The notes under the pieces were generated by a model, which was not told the origin of the DNA, did not search any database, and saw nothing but the letters and a program-made list of their open reading frames with translations. 64,000 nt of DNA from Acidihalobacter ferrooxydans (GTDB lineage: Bacteria > Pseudomonadota > Gammaproteobacteria > DSM-5130 > Acidihalobacteraceae): NCBI RefSeq assembly GCF_001975725.1, contig NZ_CP019434.1, positions 2,253,486-2,317,485 on the forward strand. Reading direction: 5' to 3'. The position numbers and the translations under genes were made by a program. The stretch's first letter is position 1; the number at the start of each line of letters is the position of its first letter. This document shows, piece after piece, positions 44,741 to 56,656 of this stretch.

Positions 44741-44768
44741 GCGCTTCGACTCCATTAAACAAACCGAA

Positions 44769-44786
44769 CCCGCGCGAACGCGCGGG
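44769..44786. promoter_or_regulatory. GC-rich hairpin upstream of argG
   Basis: A perfect palindrome CCCGCGCG-AA-CGCGCGGG lies about 30 bases before the argG start and is followed on the minus strand by a T-rich stretch (TTCGGTTTGTTT). It could be a leader attenuator or terminator-like structure. No leader peptide or T-box features are seen, so function is open. Confidence 0.35.
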
Positions 44787-44903
44787 CTTCAAAAAGCGAC
44801 AGTATAACGCGATCACCGCCTTGCTGATCTAACCGCAGCCGCCGCATCCTGAAAAATCCGTACGGACCGCATAACGATCGCATTCATCAAATGCTCTTTC
44901 CAA

Positions 44904-45060
44904 CCCGGATGTTGCATCACTGGTGCGGGTATCGCGCCGTATAGTGTTTTCACTAAGAGCTCAGAAGGCGTGGCGTATCGGTGATGACGGTCGACTGAGA
45001 AACTATCCCTTGTGGCATCAAGAGACCCGCGAGATCGGCGGCAGTTGTAAAATATTCGGG
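44904..45060 (-). repeat. Family C terminal-inverted-repeat element, copy C1
   Basis: This 157-bp element starts CCCGGATGTTGCATCACTGG and ends CAGTTGTAAAATATTCGGG. The interior GGCGTATCGGTGATGACGG, CCCTTGTGGCATCAAGAG and ACCCGCGAGATCGGCG matches C2 and the reverse complement of C3 and C4. It ends six bases from the glpK stop. No coding content. Confidence 0.8.
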
Positions 45061-45066
45061 CGAGAT

Positions 45067-46566
45067 TCAATCCATCCAATCGAACGAGCGCGCCACTGCT
45101 TTTTTCCATTTCGCATAATAGCGCTCGCGTTGCTCCGCCGGCATCGCCGGTTCCCAGGCATGCGCAGCCTGCCAATTGGCGCGCAACTCGTCGGGGCCAC
45201 TCCAGTAACCGACCGCCAGCCCCGCTGCGTAGGCCGCGCCAAGCGCGGTGGTCTCAAGCACCTGCGGACGGACCACCGGCGTGCCGAGCAGATCGGCCTG
45301 GAACTGCATGAGCAGCGCGTTGGCGACCATGCCGCCGTCCGCCTTGAGCGCTCTGAGCGCGATGCCGCTGTCGGCCTGCATCGCCTCGACCACGTCGCGC
45401 ACCTGATACGCTGCCGCTTCCAGCGCCGCGCGGGCGAGATGGGCGCGGGTGGCGAAGCGGGTCAGGCCGGCGATGATGCCGCGTGCGTCGTCGCGCCAGT
45501 ACGGCGCGTAAAGCCCGGAAAAAGCCGGCACGAAGTACACGTCACCGTTGTCCTCAACGCTGGCGGCAAGCGGTTCGATCTGCCCGGCGACGTCGAACAG
45601 CTTGAGGTTATCTCGCAGCCACTGCACCAGTGCGCCAGTGATGGCGATGGCGCCTTCCAGCGCGTAGTGCGGCGGCTGCTCGCCGAACCGGTAGGCCAGC
45701 GTCGTCAACAATCCGGCTGTGGACTGCACAGGCTCGGTGCCGGTGTTGAGCAGCAGGAACGAACCGGTGCCGTAGGTGTTTTTCGCCTCGCCGGGCGCAA
45801 AACAGGTTTGCCCGACCAGCGCGGCCTGCTGGTCGCCGAGGATTCCGGCCAGCCGCGCCCCTTTCAGGGTTTCGTCAGCGATCACGCCATACACCTGCGC
45901 GGAAGACACGATGCGCGGCAGACAGGCTTCGGGGATGTCGAATGCCGCGAGCATGTCCGCATCCCAGGCGCAGCTGGCCAGGTTCATGAGCTGGGTACGG
46001 CTGGCATTGGTGACATCGATGATGTGCGCGCCGCCGCGCGGCCCACCGGTAAGATTCCAGGCGAGCCATGTGTCGATGGTGCCGAACAGTGCCTCGCCGC
46101 GTTCGGCGCGGTCTCTCGCGCCGGGTAGGTTATCCAGCAGCCAGCGCAGCTTGAGCCCGGAGAAATACGTCGTCAGTGGCAAGCCGGTTCTGGCGCGAAA
46201 GCGATCCTGCCCACCGTCGGCGACGTACCCGGCCACCAGCCGGTCGGTGCGTGTGTCCATCCATACCAGCGCATTGCCGAGCGGTGCGCCGGTCGCCTTA
46301 TCCCAGAGCAGTGTGGTTTCGCGCTGATTGGTGATACCGACGGCGGCCAGATCGGATGCGGACAATCCGGCGCGGGCCAACGCGGCGCCGATCACCTCGC
46401 GGGTGTTGTCCAGAATCTCGCGCGGGTTGTGTTCGACCCAGCCCGGCCTGGGGTAAATTTGCGTGTGCTCTTTTTGCGCAAGGGCGACGATCGTCCCGGC
46501 GTGGTCGAACACGATGAAACGGGAACTGGTGGTTCCCTGATCGATGGCGCCGACGTAACGCGACAT
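45067..46566 (-). CDS. glpK: Glycerol kinase
   Basis: The 499-residue FGGY-family kinase has [14 protein letters not shown] at the start, [27 protein letters not shown] and [11 protein letters not shown]. It phosphorylates glycerol to glycerol-3-phosphate in the cytoplasm. It lies 35 bases downstream of rsfS, so it may be read from the housekeeping operon. No glpF or glpD is nearby. Full length for the family (E. coli ~502). Confidence 0.95.
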   Translation of the reverse strand: MSRYVGAIDQGTTSSRFIVFDHAGTIVALAQKEHTQIYPRPGWVEHNPREILDNTREVIGAALARAGLSASDLAAVGITNQRETTLLWDKATGAPLGNALVWMDTRTDRLVAGYVADGGQDRFRARTGLPLTTYFSGLKLRWLLDNLPGARDRAERGEALFGTIDTWLAWNLTGGPRGGAHIIDVTNASRTQLMNLASCAWDADMLAAFDIPEACLPRIVSSAQVYGVIADETLKGARLAGILGDQQAALVGQTCFAPGEAKNTYGTGSFLLLNTGTEPVQSTAGLLTTLAYRFGEQPPHYALEGAIAITGALVQWLRDNLKLFDVAGQIEPLAASVEDNGDVYFVPAFSGLYAPYWRDDARGIIAGLTRFATRAHLARAALEAAAYQVRDVVEAMQADSGIALRALKADGGMVANALLMQFQADLLGTPVVRPQVLETTALGAAYAAGLAVGYWSGPDELRANWQAAHAWEPAMPAEQRERYYAKWKKAVARSFDWMD

Positions 46567-46601
46567 GTTCTATCCTCACGGCAGCGCGGGTAGACGCCGC
46601 T

Positions 46602-46967
46602 TCAGTCCGATGCTTCGTCGCCCACCTCGGTGGACCAGAGTTTCTCCAGATTATAGAAGTCACGCACACGCGCAAGCATGACGTGGACGACGATATCGTC
46701 CAGATCAACCAGAACCCATTCCCCCTCGCGCTCGCCCTCGCTGCCGCGCACCGTGAAACCGGCCTGCTTGGCTTCCCTGGCCACATTGCCGGCCAATGAC
46801 TTCACATGCCGGTCCGAGGTTCCGGTCGCAATCACCATCAGGTCCATCAGCGGCGACTTGCCGCGCAGATCGAGCGTTCTCACATCCTGCGCCTTGAGGT
46901 CGCCCAGCGCTTCGAGTACCACACCGCGCAACCGCTCGACCTCGTGCGCCATTGTCTGTTCGTTCAT
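46602..46967 (-). CDS. rsfS: Ribosomal silencing factor RsfS
   Basis: This 121-residue protein has the RsfS/Iojap signatures ALGDLKAQDVRTLDLR, MVIATGTSDRHVKSLAGNV and WVLVDLDDIVVHVM, then FYNLEKLW. It binds ribosomal protein L14 and blocks subunit joining during starvation. It follows nadD as in most gammaproteobacteria; rlmH, often next, is replaced here by glpK. Confidence 0.95.
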   Translation of the reverse strand: MNEQTMAHEVERLRGVVLEALGDLKAQDVRTLDLRGKSPLMDLMVIATGTSDRHVKSLAGNVAREAKQAGFTVRGSEGEREGEWVLVDLDDIVVHVMLARVRDFYNLEKLWSTEVGDEASD

Positions 46968-46982
46968 GCCTCTCCCGAGATA

Positions 46983-47693
46983 TCAGCCACTGTTTGCCGC
47001 TTCAGTCGCAGCGTTTTTCCATCCATACAAACCCTCGGCACGGATGGTCTCCCATACGCGTTCGGGCACCAGAAATCGTGCGCTCTGCCCACGCGCCAGC
47101 GCCTCGCGGATCATCGTCGCCGAGATGGCGAGCTGAGTCACGTCGACGAAGGCCACACACCCGGCCGGCTGTTGGGTCAGCTCCGTCAGACTCTCGCTGA
47201 CGCGGCCCGCGATCATTTCCGCCAGCGCCGCGCCAGGTTCGCCCTCCTCACCTGGCCGCTGCGCGACCACGATGTGCGCGAGCCGCAGCACATCGTGCGG
47301 CCGATGCCACTTGGGCAAGCCGTTGAACGCGTCGCGCCCCATGATCCAGCACAACCCCACTTGTGCGCCCAACTCGGCGCGAAAGGACTCCAGCGTATCG
47401 ACGGTGTAAGACGGCCCCTCGCGGCCCAGTTCGCGCCGATCGAGCGCGAAGCCCGCCTCGTCGGCCAGGGCCTGGGCGACCAGCGCGGCGCGCGTCTGCG
47501 CGCTTTCGCGTGGCGTACCGCGATGGGGCGGAATGCGGCACGGCAGGAAACGCAGTTCGTCCAGACCCAGCGCGTCGCGGATTTCCAGCGCCGGACGCAA
47601 ATGTCCGAAGTGAATCGGATCGAAGGTGCCGCCGAGCAGGCCGATCATGCGCCGGCCGGCGGAGGGGTTCGGCGAGGACTGTGGCAAGCTCAC
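46983..47693 (-). CDS. nadD: Nicotinate-nucleotide adenylyltransferase
   Basis: The 236-residue nucleotidyltransferase has the signature GLLGGTFDPIHFGHLRPA and the C-terminal ISATMIREALARG. It makes deamido-NAD from nicotinate mononucleotide. The GTG at 47,693 overlaps the proA stop; an ATG at 47,648, directly before the GGTFDP motif, is equally plausible and would give 221 residues. Confidence 0.94.
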   Translation of the reverse strand: MSLPQSSPNPSAGRRMIGLLGGTFDPIHFGHLRPALEIRDALGLDELRFLPCRIPPHRGTPRESAQTRAALVAQALADEAGFALDRRELGREGPSYTVDTLESFRAELGAQVGLCWIMGRDAFNGLPKWHRPHDVLRLAHIVVAQRPGEEGEPGAALAEMIAGRVSESLTELTQQPAGCVAFVDVTQLAISATMIREALARGQSARFLVPERVWETIRAEGLYGWKNAATEAANSG

Positions 47694-48973
47694 TATTGGC
47701 GAATCTGCCCGTCGCCGAACACGACGTACTTGAGGCTGGTCAGCCCTTCCAGCCCGACCGGACCCCGTGCGTGCAGCTTGTCAGTGGAAATGCCGATCTC
47801 TGCGCCGAGGCCGTATTCGAACCCGTCGGCAAAGCGCGTCGAGGCATTCACCATCACCGAGCTGGAGTCGACTTCGCGCAGGAAACGCCGCGCGTGGGTG
47901 TAATTTTCGGTGACGATGGCGTCGGTGTGCTGCGAACCATAGGTGTTGATGTGGTCGATCGCCGCGTCCAGACCGTCTACCACGCGCACGGCCAGGATCG
48001 GCGCCAGGTATTCGGCGCGCCAGTCCTGTTCGGTGGCGGCCACGCAATCGGGCAGGATGTCCCGTGTACGGGCGCAACCGCGCAGCTCGACGCCTTTTTC
48101 CCTGTACCGCTGCGCAAGTTCCGGCAACAGCGCCGGTGCTCGCGTCGCATCGACCAGCAGCGTTTCCAGGGTGTTGCAGGTCCCATAGCGCTGCGTCTTG
48201 GCATTGAGCGCGATACGCACCGCCTTGGCGGCGTCCGCCTCGGCGTCGATGAACACGTGGCATACGCCGTCCAGATGCTTGATCACCGGAATCAGCGCTT
48301 CACGGCTGACGCGCTCGATCAGACTCTTGCCGCCGCGGGGGACGATCACGTCGACGTAGTCCTTCATGCGCAGCAGTTCGCCAACGGCGGCCCGGTCGGC
48401 CGTCTCGACCACCTGCACCGCGGCCTCGGGCAACCCGGCGGCGGCCAAACCTTCGCCAATGCAAACGGCCAGCGCCTGGTTTGAATGCAGCGCCTCGGAG
48501 CCGCCGCGCAGAATCGCCGCGTTGCCCGACTTCAGGCACAGCGCGGCCGCATCGACGGTCACATTCGGGCGCGATTCGTAAATGATGCCGATCACGCCCA
48601 GCGGCACACGCATACGCCCGACCTGGATACCGCTCGGGCGGTAGCTCATGTCGCTGATCGCACCGATCGGATCGGGCAGCGCGACGATCTGGCGCAGCCC
48701 CTCGACCATTGTCGCGATGCGCGCATCGGTCAACTCCAAGCGGTCGAGCAGCGCCGGCTCAAGTCCCCGCATCCGGCCTGCATCGAGATCCTTGCGGTTT
48801 TCGGCCTGCAACCGAGGCGCGGCCGCTGCGATCGCATCGGCGATCGCCAACAGCGCGCGGTTTTTGGCGCCCGTCTCGGCACGCGCCAGCGCACGCGAGG
48901 CCACCCGCGCGCGCCGACCCAGGCCTTCCATGTACTGCGCAATCTCATTCACCCGCTGTTCGCTCGCGCCCAT
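47693..48973 (-). CDS. proA: Gamma-glutamyl phosphate reductase
   Basis: The 426-residue aldehyde-dehydrogenase-fold enzyme has catalytic Cys in [14 protein letters not shown], with [26 protein letters not shown] and RVPLG motifs. It performs the second step of proline synthesis, reducing glutamyl phosphate to the semialdehyde. It lies between holA and nadD, the arrangement found in many gammaproteobacteria. Confidence 0.96.
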   Translation of the reverse strand: MGASEQRVNEIAQYMEGLGRRARVASRALARAETGAKNRALLAIADAIAAAAPRLQAENRKDLDAGRMRGLEPALLDRLELTDARIATMVEGLRQIVALPDPIGAISDMSYRPSGIQVGRMRVPLGVIGIIYESRPNVTVDAAALCLKSGNAAILRGGSEALHSNQALAVCIGEGLAAAGLPEAAVQVVETADRAAVGELLRMKDYVDVIVPRGGKSLIERVSREALIPVIKHLDGVCHVFIDAEADAAKAVRIALNAKTQRYGTCNTLETLLVDATRAPALLPELAQRYREKGVELRGCARTRDILPDCVAATEQDWRAEYLAPILAVRVVDGLDAAIDHINTYGSQHTDAIVTENYTHARRFLREVDSSSVMVNASTRFADGFEYGLGAEIGISTDKLHARGPVGLEGLTSLKYVVFGDGQIRQ

Positions 48974-48990
48974 CTGCTCTCTCCAGGCCG

Positions 48991-50031
48991 TTACCGGACC
49001 AGCCCTTTTGTCTCAACCGCCAGCGCCGTGGCGGGCGGAAACAGCGCCCGCCCGCTCAGCACCAGACTCAATTGTAACAACTCGTCCCACGGATCACCCG
49101 CCGCCTGCCCTTTGATCACGCGATCCGCCCGCGCCGCCAGGCGCACCAGCCACGGCGCCCGCGCCGCCGGCCAGCGTTTGCTCGCACGCTCGACCAAGGA
49201 ACGACGCCGCGGCGGCACCCCGCGCCATACGCCGTCACCTGCCGTCCCGCGCGCAAGCTGAGCCAGCAATCGCGCCTCGCGCACCAGCGACCAGGCCACC
49301 AGTGTCGGCTCGACGCCCTCGCCGCGCAAGCCTTCGAGCACGCGAACCGCGCGGGCGCCATCGCCGGCCAGCGCAGCCTCGGCCAGATCGCTCACCTCGT
49401 AGCGGGCATTGCCGGTCACGGCCTCGACAACCGCGTCGCCGCCCAGCGCGCCGGGTGGTCGCAGCAGGCTCAGTTTTTCGACCTCCTGCGCTGCCGCGAG
49501 CAGATTACCCTCGACACGATCGAGCAGCAGGGTCAGCGCCGCATCGTCTGGCTCCAGGCCGCGCGCGCGCAGCCGTGCGGACAGCCACTGGCGGGTCTCG
49601 GCCGGGCCGAGCGGCCACACCGCAACCCAGGTGCCGACCTTCTCCAGCGCCTTGACCCAGCGGCTGGCAGTGGTCGAGCGTTCCAGACGCGCCGACTGGA
49701 TCAGCAGCACCGCATCCTCGGGCGGGCGTTCCAGGTAGGCCAGCAGCGCGGCGCCGCCCGGCTGACCGGGCTTGCCCGTGCCGAGGCGCAGTTCGATCAG
49801 GCGACGTTCGGCAAACAGCGACATCGACGCGGCCTCATCGGCGAGGCGGTTCCAGTCAAAACCGGGCTCCAGCGTCAGCACCACGCGCTCGGTATAGCCC
49901 TGCTCACGCGCCGCACGGCGCACCGCGTCGGCCGCTTCGCCGAGTTGCAGCGGTTCGTCGCCGCTGAGCAGATAGGCCGGTTTCAGGCCGGTGCGCAATT
50001 GCGCTTCGAGCTGACGCGGTTTGAGCGGCAC
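48991..50031 (-). CDS. holA: DNA polymerase III subunit delta
   Basis: The 346-residue protein matches the HolA layout: [21 protein letters not shown] at the start, [15 protein letters not shown] in the ATPase-like domain and [19 protein letters not shown] in the middle. It opens the beta clamp as part of the clamp loader. It sits directly downstream of lptE (1-base gap). Confidence 0.93.
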   Translation of the reverse strand: MPLKPRQLEAQLRTGLKPAYLLSGDEPLQLGEAADAVRRAAREQGYTERVVLTLEPGFDWNRLADEAASMSLFAERRLIELRLGTGKPGQPGGAALLAYLERPPEDAVLLIQSARLERSTTASRWVKALEKVGTWVAVWPLGPAETRQWLSARLRARGLEPDDAALTLLLDRVEGNLLAAAQEVEKLSLLRPPGALGGDAVVEAVTGNARYEVSDLAEAALAGDGARAVRVLEGLRGEGVEPTLVAWSLVREARLLAQLARGTAGDGVWRGVPPRRRSLVERASKRWPAARAPWLVRLAARADRVIKGQAAGDPWDELLQLSLVLSGRALFPPATALAVETKGLVR

Positions 50032-50032
50032 G

Positions 50033-53229
<3,197 letters not shown>

Positions 53230-53282
53230 CTAGCAATCGGACGGACTGCGTGGCCCATTCTTTAGCGAGAAATCAAAACGCC

Positions 53283-53759
53283 TCAGAACGGCAACACGCG
53301 GGTTCGGCCATCCTGCCCGTACAGCACTTGCACCTTTTCCCCCACCTGCAGGTTCGGGTTGCTCGCTTGCGTGATCGCCACCAGCTTGCCGCTGTCGAGC
53401 CGGACGGTGATCAGCTCGCCGACCCGGCCGGTCACCTGATTGCCAACCGACTGCCCCAGCATGCCACCGATCACCGCCCCTCCCAGCATACCAAGGCCGT
53501 GCAGCGCGAATGAATGGGATGCGCCACCCAACTGCGAACCCAAAATGCCGCCCGCTATCGTGCCAACCGGCCCACCGGCGTTATTCGGCTGCTGGAGCGC
53601 CACTTTACGCATGGCGACAATACTGCCCAGTTCGACACGCTGCGCGCTCAGACCCGTCTGATACGTCTGCGCGCTGTAGTTCTCCGTCGCACAGCCACCC
53701 AACAGCACCAGCGGCGCCAACACGCCGACGACAACCCAACTACGCTTGCCATTAGACAT
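53283..53759 (-). CDS. SlyB-like glycine-zipper outer-membrane lipoprotein
   Basis: The 158-residue protein has a lipoprotein signal ending LLGGC at ~20-24. A glycine-zipper region (GTIAGGILGSQLGG, LGGAVIGGMLGQSVGN) follows, and a small C-terminal beta domain with VRLDSGKLVAITQ and VQVLYG. This is the SlyB/PcpY layout; SlyB in enterics forms rings that stabilise outer-membrane proteins under stress. It is monocistronic on the minus strand between leuS and repeat B3. Confidence 0.85.
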   Translation of the reverse strand: MSNGKRSWVVVGVLAPLVLLGGCATENYSAQTYQTGLSAQRVELGSIVAMRKVALQQPNNAGGPVGTIAGGILGSQLGGASHSFALHGLGMLGGAVIGGMLGQSVGNQVTGRVGELITVRLDSGKLVAITQASNPNLQVGEKVQVLYGQDGRTRVLPF

Positions 53760-53854
53760 TCCGCACCCTCCGGCATTCTTCCGTGGAACTCATTGCCACA
53801 GTCTACTCCCGTGCTGGCACGTGATTAAATGCCCCCATCCGCGCTCGTCAACTG

Positions 53855-54017
53855 TTGAAACCGGCTAAACCATCAGGCAAGGCAATGATTGCGCAGTGAG
53901 TTGGATTCACAGGAATTTTCCGGGCAAACGGCATGGCCGCACCATGCCGGATAGAAAATTTTCCATGAATTCATAGATTAAGCAAGGGCGCCTCGCCTAA
54001 TGGTTTATCCAGGTTAA
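53855..54017. repeat. Family B element, copy B3
   Basis: The left end TTGAAACCGGCTAAACCATC and right end (reverse complement TTAACCTGGATAAACCATTA then GGCGAGGCGCC) form the longest inverted repeat of the family. The interior GCAATGATTGCGCAG, GGATTCACAG and GCAAGGGCGCC is shared with B1 and B2. It lies just upstream of the DUF1451 gene, where it may supply or disturb promoter sequence. Confidence 0.82.
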
Positions 54018-54051
54018 GATAACGCGATTCGCTGACTCCCGAGGATTGATC

Positions 54052-54573
54052 ATGGACAAAAAATCAACGCCATCGCAGATGGACAAAGGCTATGCGCGCA
54101 TGCTCGAACGCACGCACGAAATTATGAGCAAGAGCGGCGAGCGGTTGGAGGCTGCGGTCGAGCAAGCGCGCGACACCGCCCATGAACTGGGCGAGCTGAC
54201 GCGCGATGAAGCGGAATTGCTGGCGCAATACGTCAAGCGCGACCTGCGGGACATGGGCGACCACCTGCGCGACGAAAATGACGACCTGCGCGCCTGGTTC
54301 CATATGGACACCGAGCTGATCGAATCCTCGATCCGTGATCTGCTGTTCTCCGTCGCGGATCAAACCAGCCTGCAGCTCGCCGAATTCGCCCGCGCAGCCA
54401 ATCAACCCGCGACTTGGCATACCGGCGAGATCACCGCGCCGGGCGTACTCGAATGCACGCAATGCGGTCATCTCATGCATTTCACCCAGGTGGGGCGAAT
54501 CCCGCCGTGTGCGCAGTGCCATCACACCGAATTCCGTCGTCGGCGCGACCTCGGGCAAGCACGTTCAAAGTAG
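54052..54573 (+). CDS. Zinc-ribbon protein, DUF1451 family (YbeL-like)
   Basis: This 173-residue protein has a helical N-terminal half (LERTHEIMSKSGERLEAAVEQA...) and a C-terminal zinc ribbon with CTQCGHLMHF and CAQCHHTEFRRR. ATG at 54,052 is preceded by GAGG eight bases upstream. Function is not known for the family. Its TAG stop directly abuts repeat C2 and its upstream region is repeat B3, so it is boxed in by two element families. Confidence 0.85.
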   Translation: MDKKSTPSQMDKGYARMLERTHEIMSKSGERLEAAVEQARDTAHELGELTRDEAELLAQYVKRDLRDMGDHLRDENDDLRAWFHMDTELIESSIRDLLFSVADQTSLQLAEFARAANQPATWHTGEITAPGVLECTQCGHLMHFTQVGRIPPCAQCHHTEFRRRRDLGQARSK

Positions 54574-54735
54574 CCAGTATGTCTCACAACGACCGCAGAT
54601 ATTGCGCCGGACATGGGTCTCACAAGGGACGACAGAATGAGCGGCGTATCGGTGACGACGTCCGCCGACTGAGGAAATATCCCTTGTGGAATCAGGAGAC
54701 CCGCGAGATCGGCGGTCGTTGTGAAACCTTCCGGT
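54574..54735 (-). repeat. Family C element, copy C2
   Basis: It starts CCAGTATGTCTCACAACGAC directly after the TAG of the DUF1451 gene and ends GGCGGTCGTTGTGAAACCTTC-CGG. The interior GAGCGGCGTATCGGTGACGAC and ATCCCTTGTGGAATCAGGAG matches C1. An extra inner copy of the end sequence (GACATGGGTCTCACAAGGG) is present. It is followed after TTAG by A4. Confidence 0.8.
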
Positions 54736-54739
54736 TAGC

Positions 54740-54872
54740 GGGCGGTTGTTGTCGCTCAGACGAGTGCGAGAGAAGGATTGTCGGGCGAAAAAGCGCAGTT
54801 TAGAGCGCAAATGAGCCCAAGAGCCCGATTTTGACGCTCTGGCGTGCTGCATGTGTAGACAACAACAGCCTG
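54740..54872 (+). repeat. Family A element, copy A4
   Basis: This 133-bp element (CGGGCGGTTGTTGTCGCTCA...CAACAACAGCCTG) has TTAG on the left and TTAA on the right, both YTAR. The right flank is the galU stop codon (TAA on the minus strand). The interior GAAGGATTGTCGGGCGAAAA and GATTTTGACGCTCTGGCG matches A1 and A3. Confidence 0.85.
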
Positions 54873-55784
54873 TTAAATGACTCCGCGATCCTTCAAACCA
54901 CTCAGGTACGCCCTGAACGGCGCGCTCAATTCCGGGTGTTTAAACGCGTATTCAACGGTGGCTTTCAAGTAACCCAGCTTATCGCCACAGTCGTGGCGCT
55001 CTCCTTGCAGTTCCCAGCCGAGCACTCGTTCCTGTTTCAACAGCGCCGCAATCGCATCGGTTAGCTGAATCTCTCCTCCCGAGCCAAGACCGGTTTTTCC
55101 AATCATGTCAAAAATAGCGGGCGTCAGGATGTATCGCCCAACGACCGCAACATCCGAAGGCGCATCTGCCTGTTTTGGCTTTTCAACCAAGCCAGCCACA
55201 TTCCAGGTCGCGTTTGCGATTTGCTCACCTGCAACCACACCATAACGATGAATATCCGATAGCGGAACACGCTCAAGCCCGAGGATGCTGCAACGCTCGC
55301 GCTCGTAAAGCTCGACCATTTGCTTCAGGCCGCCATCCGGGTCCGCATCGATCAGATCGTCCGCCAGAATCACGGCAAACGGTTCATCACCGACCACAGG
55401 TTGAGCGCACGATACCGCATGTCCCAGGCCCAGAGCTTCCGTCTGACGTATGTAAACGACGCTCACGTGGGAAGGTAAAATATCCTGAACGGTTTTGAGC
55501 AAGTCGCTCTTTCCACGACTCTCAAGCTCTGTTTCGAGTTCATAAGCCTTATCAAAATGATCCGGGATCGAGCGCTTATTCCGACCCGTGATAAAAACAA
55601 GAACTTCAATTCCGGCTTTGACGGCTTCTTCCGCCGCATACTGCACCAACGGCTTATCGACGATAGGCAGCATCTCCTTGGGATTGGCTTTTGTGGCCGG
55701 CAAAAACCGTGTGCCCATGCCAGCGACCGGGAAGACTGCCTTGCGAATACGCTTACCCTGCTCTGTCACAACTCTAGACTCCAT
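54873..55784 (-). CDS. galU: UTP-glucose-1-phosphate uridylyltransferase
   Basis: The 303-residue nucleotidyltransferase begins with KAVFPVAGMGTRFLPATKA and shows PKEMLPIVDKPLVQYAAEEA, FITGRNKRSIPDHFD and ILADDLIDADPDGG. It makes UDP-glucose, a precursor for exopolysaccharide and lipopolysaccharide, and so can feed the XrtA locus. It stands alone between repeats A4/C2 and a gene-poor stretch. Confidence 0.96.
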   Translation of the reverse strand: MESRVVTEQGKRIRKAVFPVAGMGTRFLPATKANPKEMLPIVDKPLVQYAAEEAVKAGIEVLVFITGRNKRSIPDHFDKAYELETELESRGKSDLLKTVQDILPSHVSVVYIRQTEALGLGHAVSCAQPVVGDEPFAVILADDLIDADPDGGLKQMVELYERERCSILGLERVPLSDIHRYGVVAGEQIANATWNVAGLVEKPKQADAPSDVAVVGRYILTPAIFDMIGKTGLGSGGEIQLTDAIAALLKQERVLGWELQGERHDCGDKLGYLKATVEYAFKHPELSAPFRAYLSGLKDRGVI

Positions 55785-56204
55785 AAAAAATGTATTTCAA
55801 AAATTTTCAGCCGCACAAGACAAATCCGAAAAACCCGCTTGCATGACATTGAACCTGCTGCCGGGCAATGGCCTGTTTTATCCCGGACGCACAATCGCCA
55901 CAGTCAGCGTGGCGGAAGCAACGTATGTCTATGGCCGCAGCATCGATTTTTGCTTGAAATCGCCCTTGCGGGGGACTGCTATTGATGAGCTGTAAAAGTC
56001 GCTTCCTTCAGGGCTGAATACGTTTTTTACAAAAATAAGCTGTCACATCGCTTGCACCAACCACCCCAACAAAACCCGAATCAACTCGGCCCAGCAGTGC
56101 GAGTGGGGCCTTGGGCAGGCGCAATGGGACGAGATCAATAACAATGTGCCTACTTGATTTTCTAATATATCAAAATAGGAATTCTATTTCCGCTTTTCGC
56201 TACG
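55785..56204. other. Gene-poor stretch upstream of galU
   Basis: About 420 bp without a recognised gene. The part next to galU is A-rich (AAAAAATGTATTTCAAAAA) and may hold its promoter. A plus-strand frame of 50 codons at 55,843-55,995 (MTLNLLPGNGLFYPG...) has no clear ribosome binding site and I do not recognise it. No A-D repeat was found here; D4 begins at its right end. Confidence 0.4.
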
Positions 56205-56341
56205 AGAGTCAGGCAAGTCCGTCGGGCCTGGAAAGAATCGACTGCGGGACAGAACCGGACACATATCCCGATCTGTTTCGTCGGATAGAATCACCATTGG
56301 TGTCAACCCAGATATCTCATTGGGAGCGACACGCTTGCTTA
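56205..56341 (-). repeat. Family D element, copy D4 (one end lost)
   Basis: Compared with the reverse complement of D2 it shares CCTGGAAAGAATCGACTGCG, CCCGATCTGTTTCGTCGGAT and AGAATCACCATTGGTGTCAA with only scattered changes. The end that should meet C3 is missing, so C3 may have inserted into or deleted it. Confidence 0.6.
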
Positions 56342-56500
56342 CCCGGATGTTTCATAACTATCACCGATCTCGCGAGCTTCTTGATTCCACAAGGGATATT
56401 TCTTCAGTCGGCCACAATCACCGCTACGCCGCTCCTTCGGAAATCCCCTTGTGAAACCCATATCCGGCGCGATACCAGCACTGGTTATGAAACATCCGGG
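56342..56500 (+). repeat. Family C element, copy C3
   Basis: This 159-bp element is bounded by strong inverted repeats CCCGGATGTTTCATAAC and GTTATGAAACATCCGGG. The interior CACCGATCTCGCGAG, TTCTTGATTCCACAAGGGAT and CAATCACCGCTACGCCGCTC matches C4 in the same orientation. It is wedged between D4 and a B fragment. Confidence 0.85.
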
Positions 56501-56546
56501 CTTGATCTTTGACTCCAGAGATTGTTTCTTCGCTTGAGCATAGTGC
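56501..56546 (-). repeat. Family B fragment, copy B6
   Basis: On the minus strand the words GCGAAGAAACAATCTCTGG and GTCAAAGATCAAGC match the right-inner part of the B consensus (CGAAGAAACAATCTGTGG, TCAAAGATCAAGCAAGG). Only ~45 bp remain, ending at C3. Confidence 0.6.
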
Positions 56547-56627
56547 TGCAAGAACACATAGCCGAGCGGTTACAGCAGGGCGATGTTGGGATGAGCGGAA
56601 GGCAGAGTGTAAAATTTTCCGACGGTT
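56547..56627 (-). pseudogene. Remnant of a second UDP-GlcNAc 2-epimerase gene
   Basis: Read on the minus strand it encodes VGKFYTLPSAHPNIALL, a stop, then PLGYVFLQH. This parallels VEKLYTRLVAHHGITLLEPLGYVAFMN of the intact wecB a few hundred bases away. At DNA level ACATAGCCGAGCGGTT and GAGTGTAAA are shared. An in-frame TAA replaces the conserved Glu codon. It is a short decayed duplicate or leftover of a replaced epimerase gene, cut by B6 on one side and ending near wecB on the other. Confidence 0.6.
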
Positions 56628-56656
56628 TCGCTACGCGATTGCGGCGCCACGGCCAT

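Noticed and set aside
55843-55995. 50-codon plus-strand frame upstream of galU
   Set aside because: No convincing ribosome binding site, no similarity recognised, and it lies in a gene-poor region.
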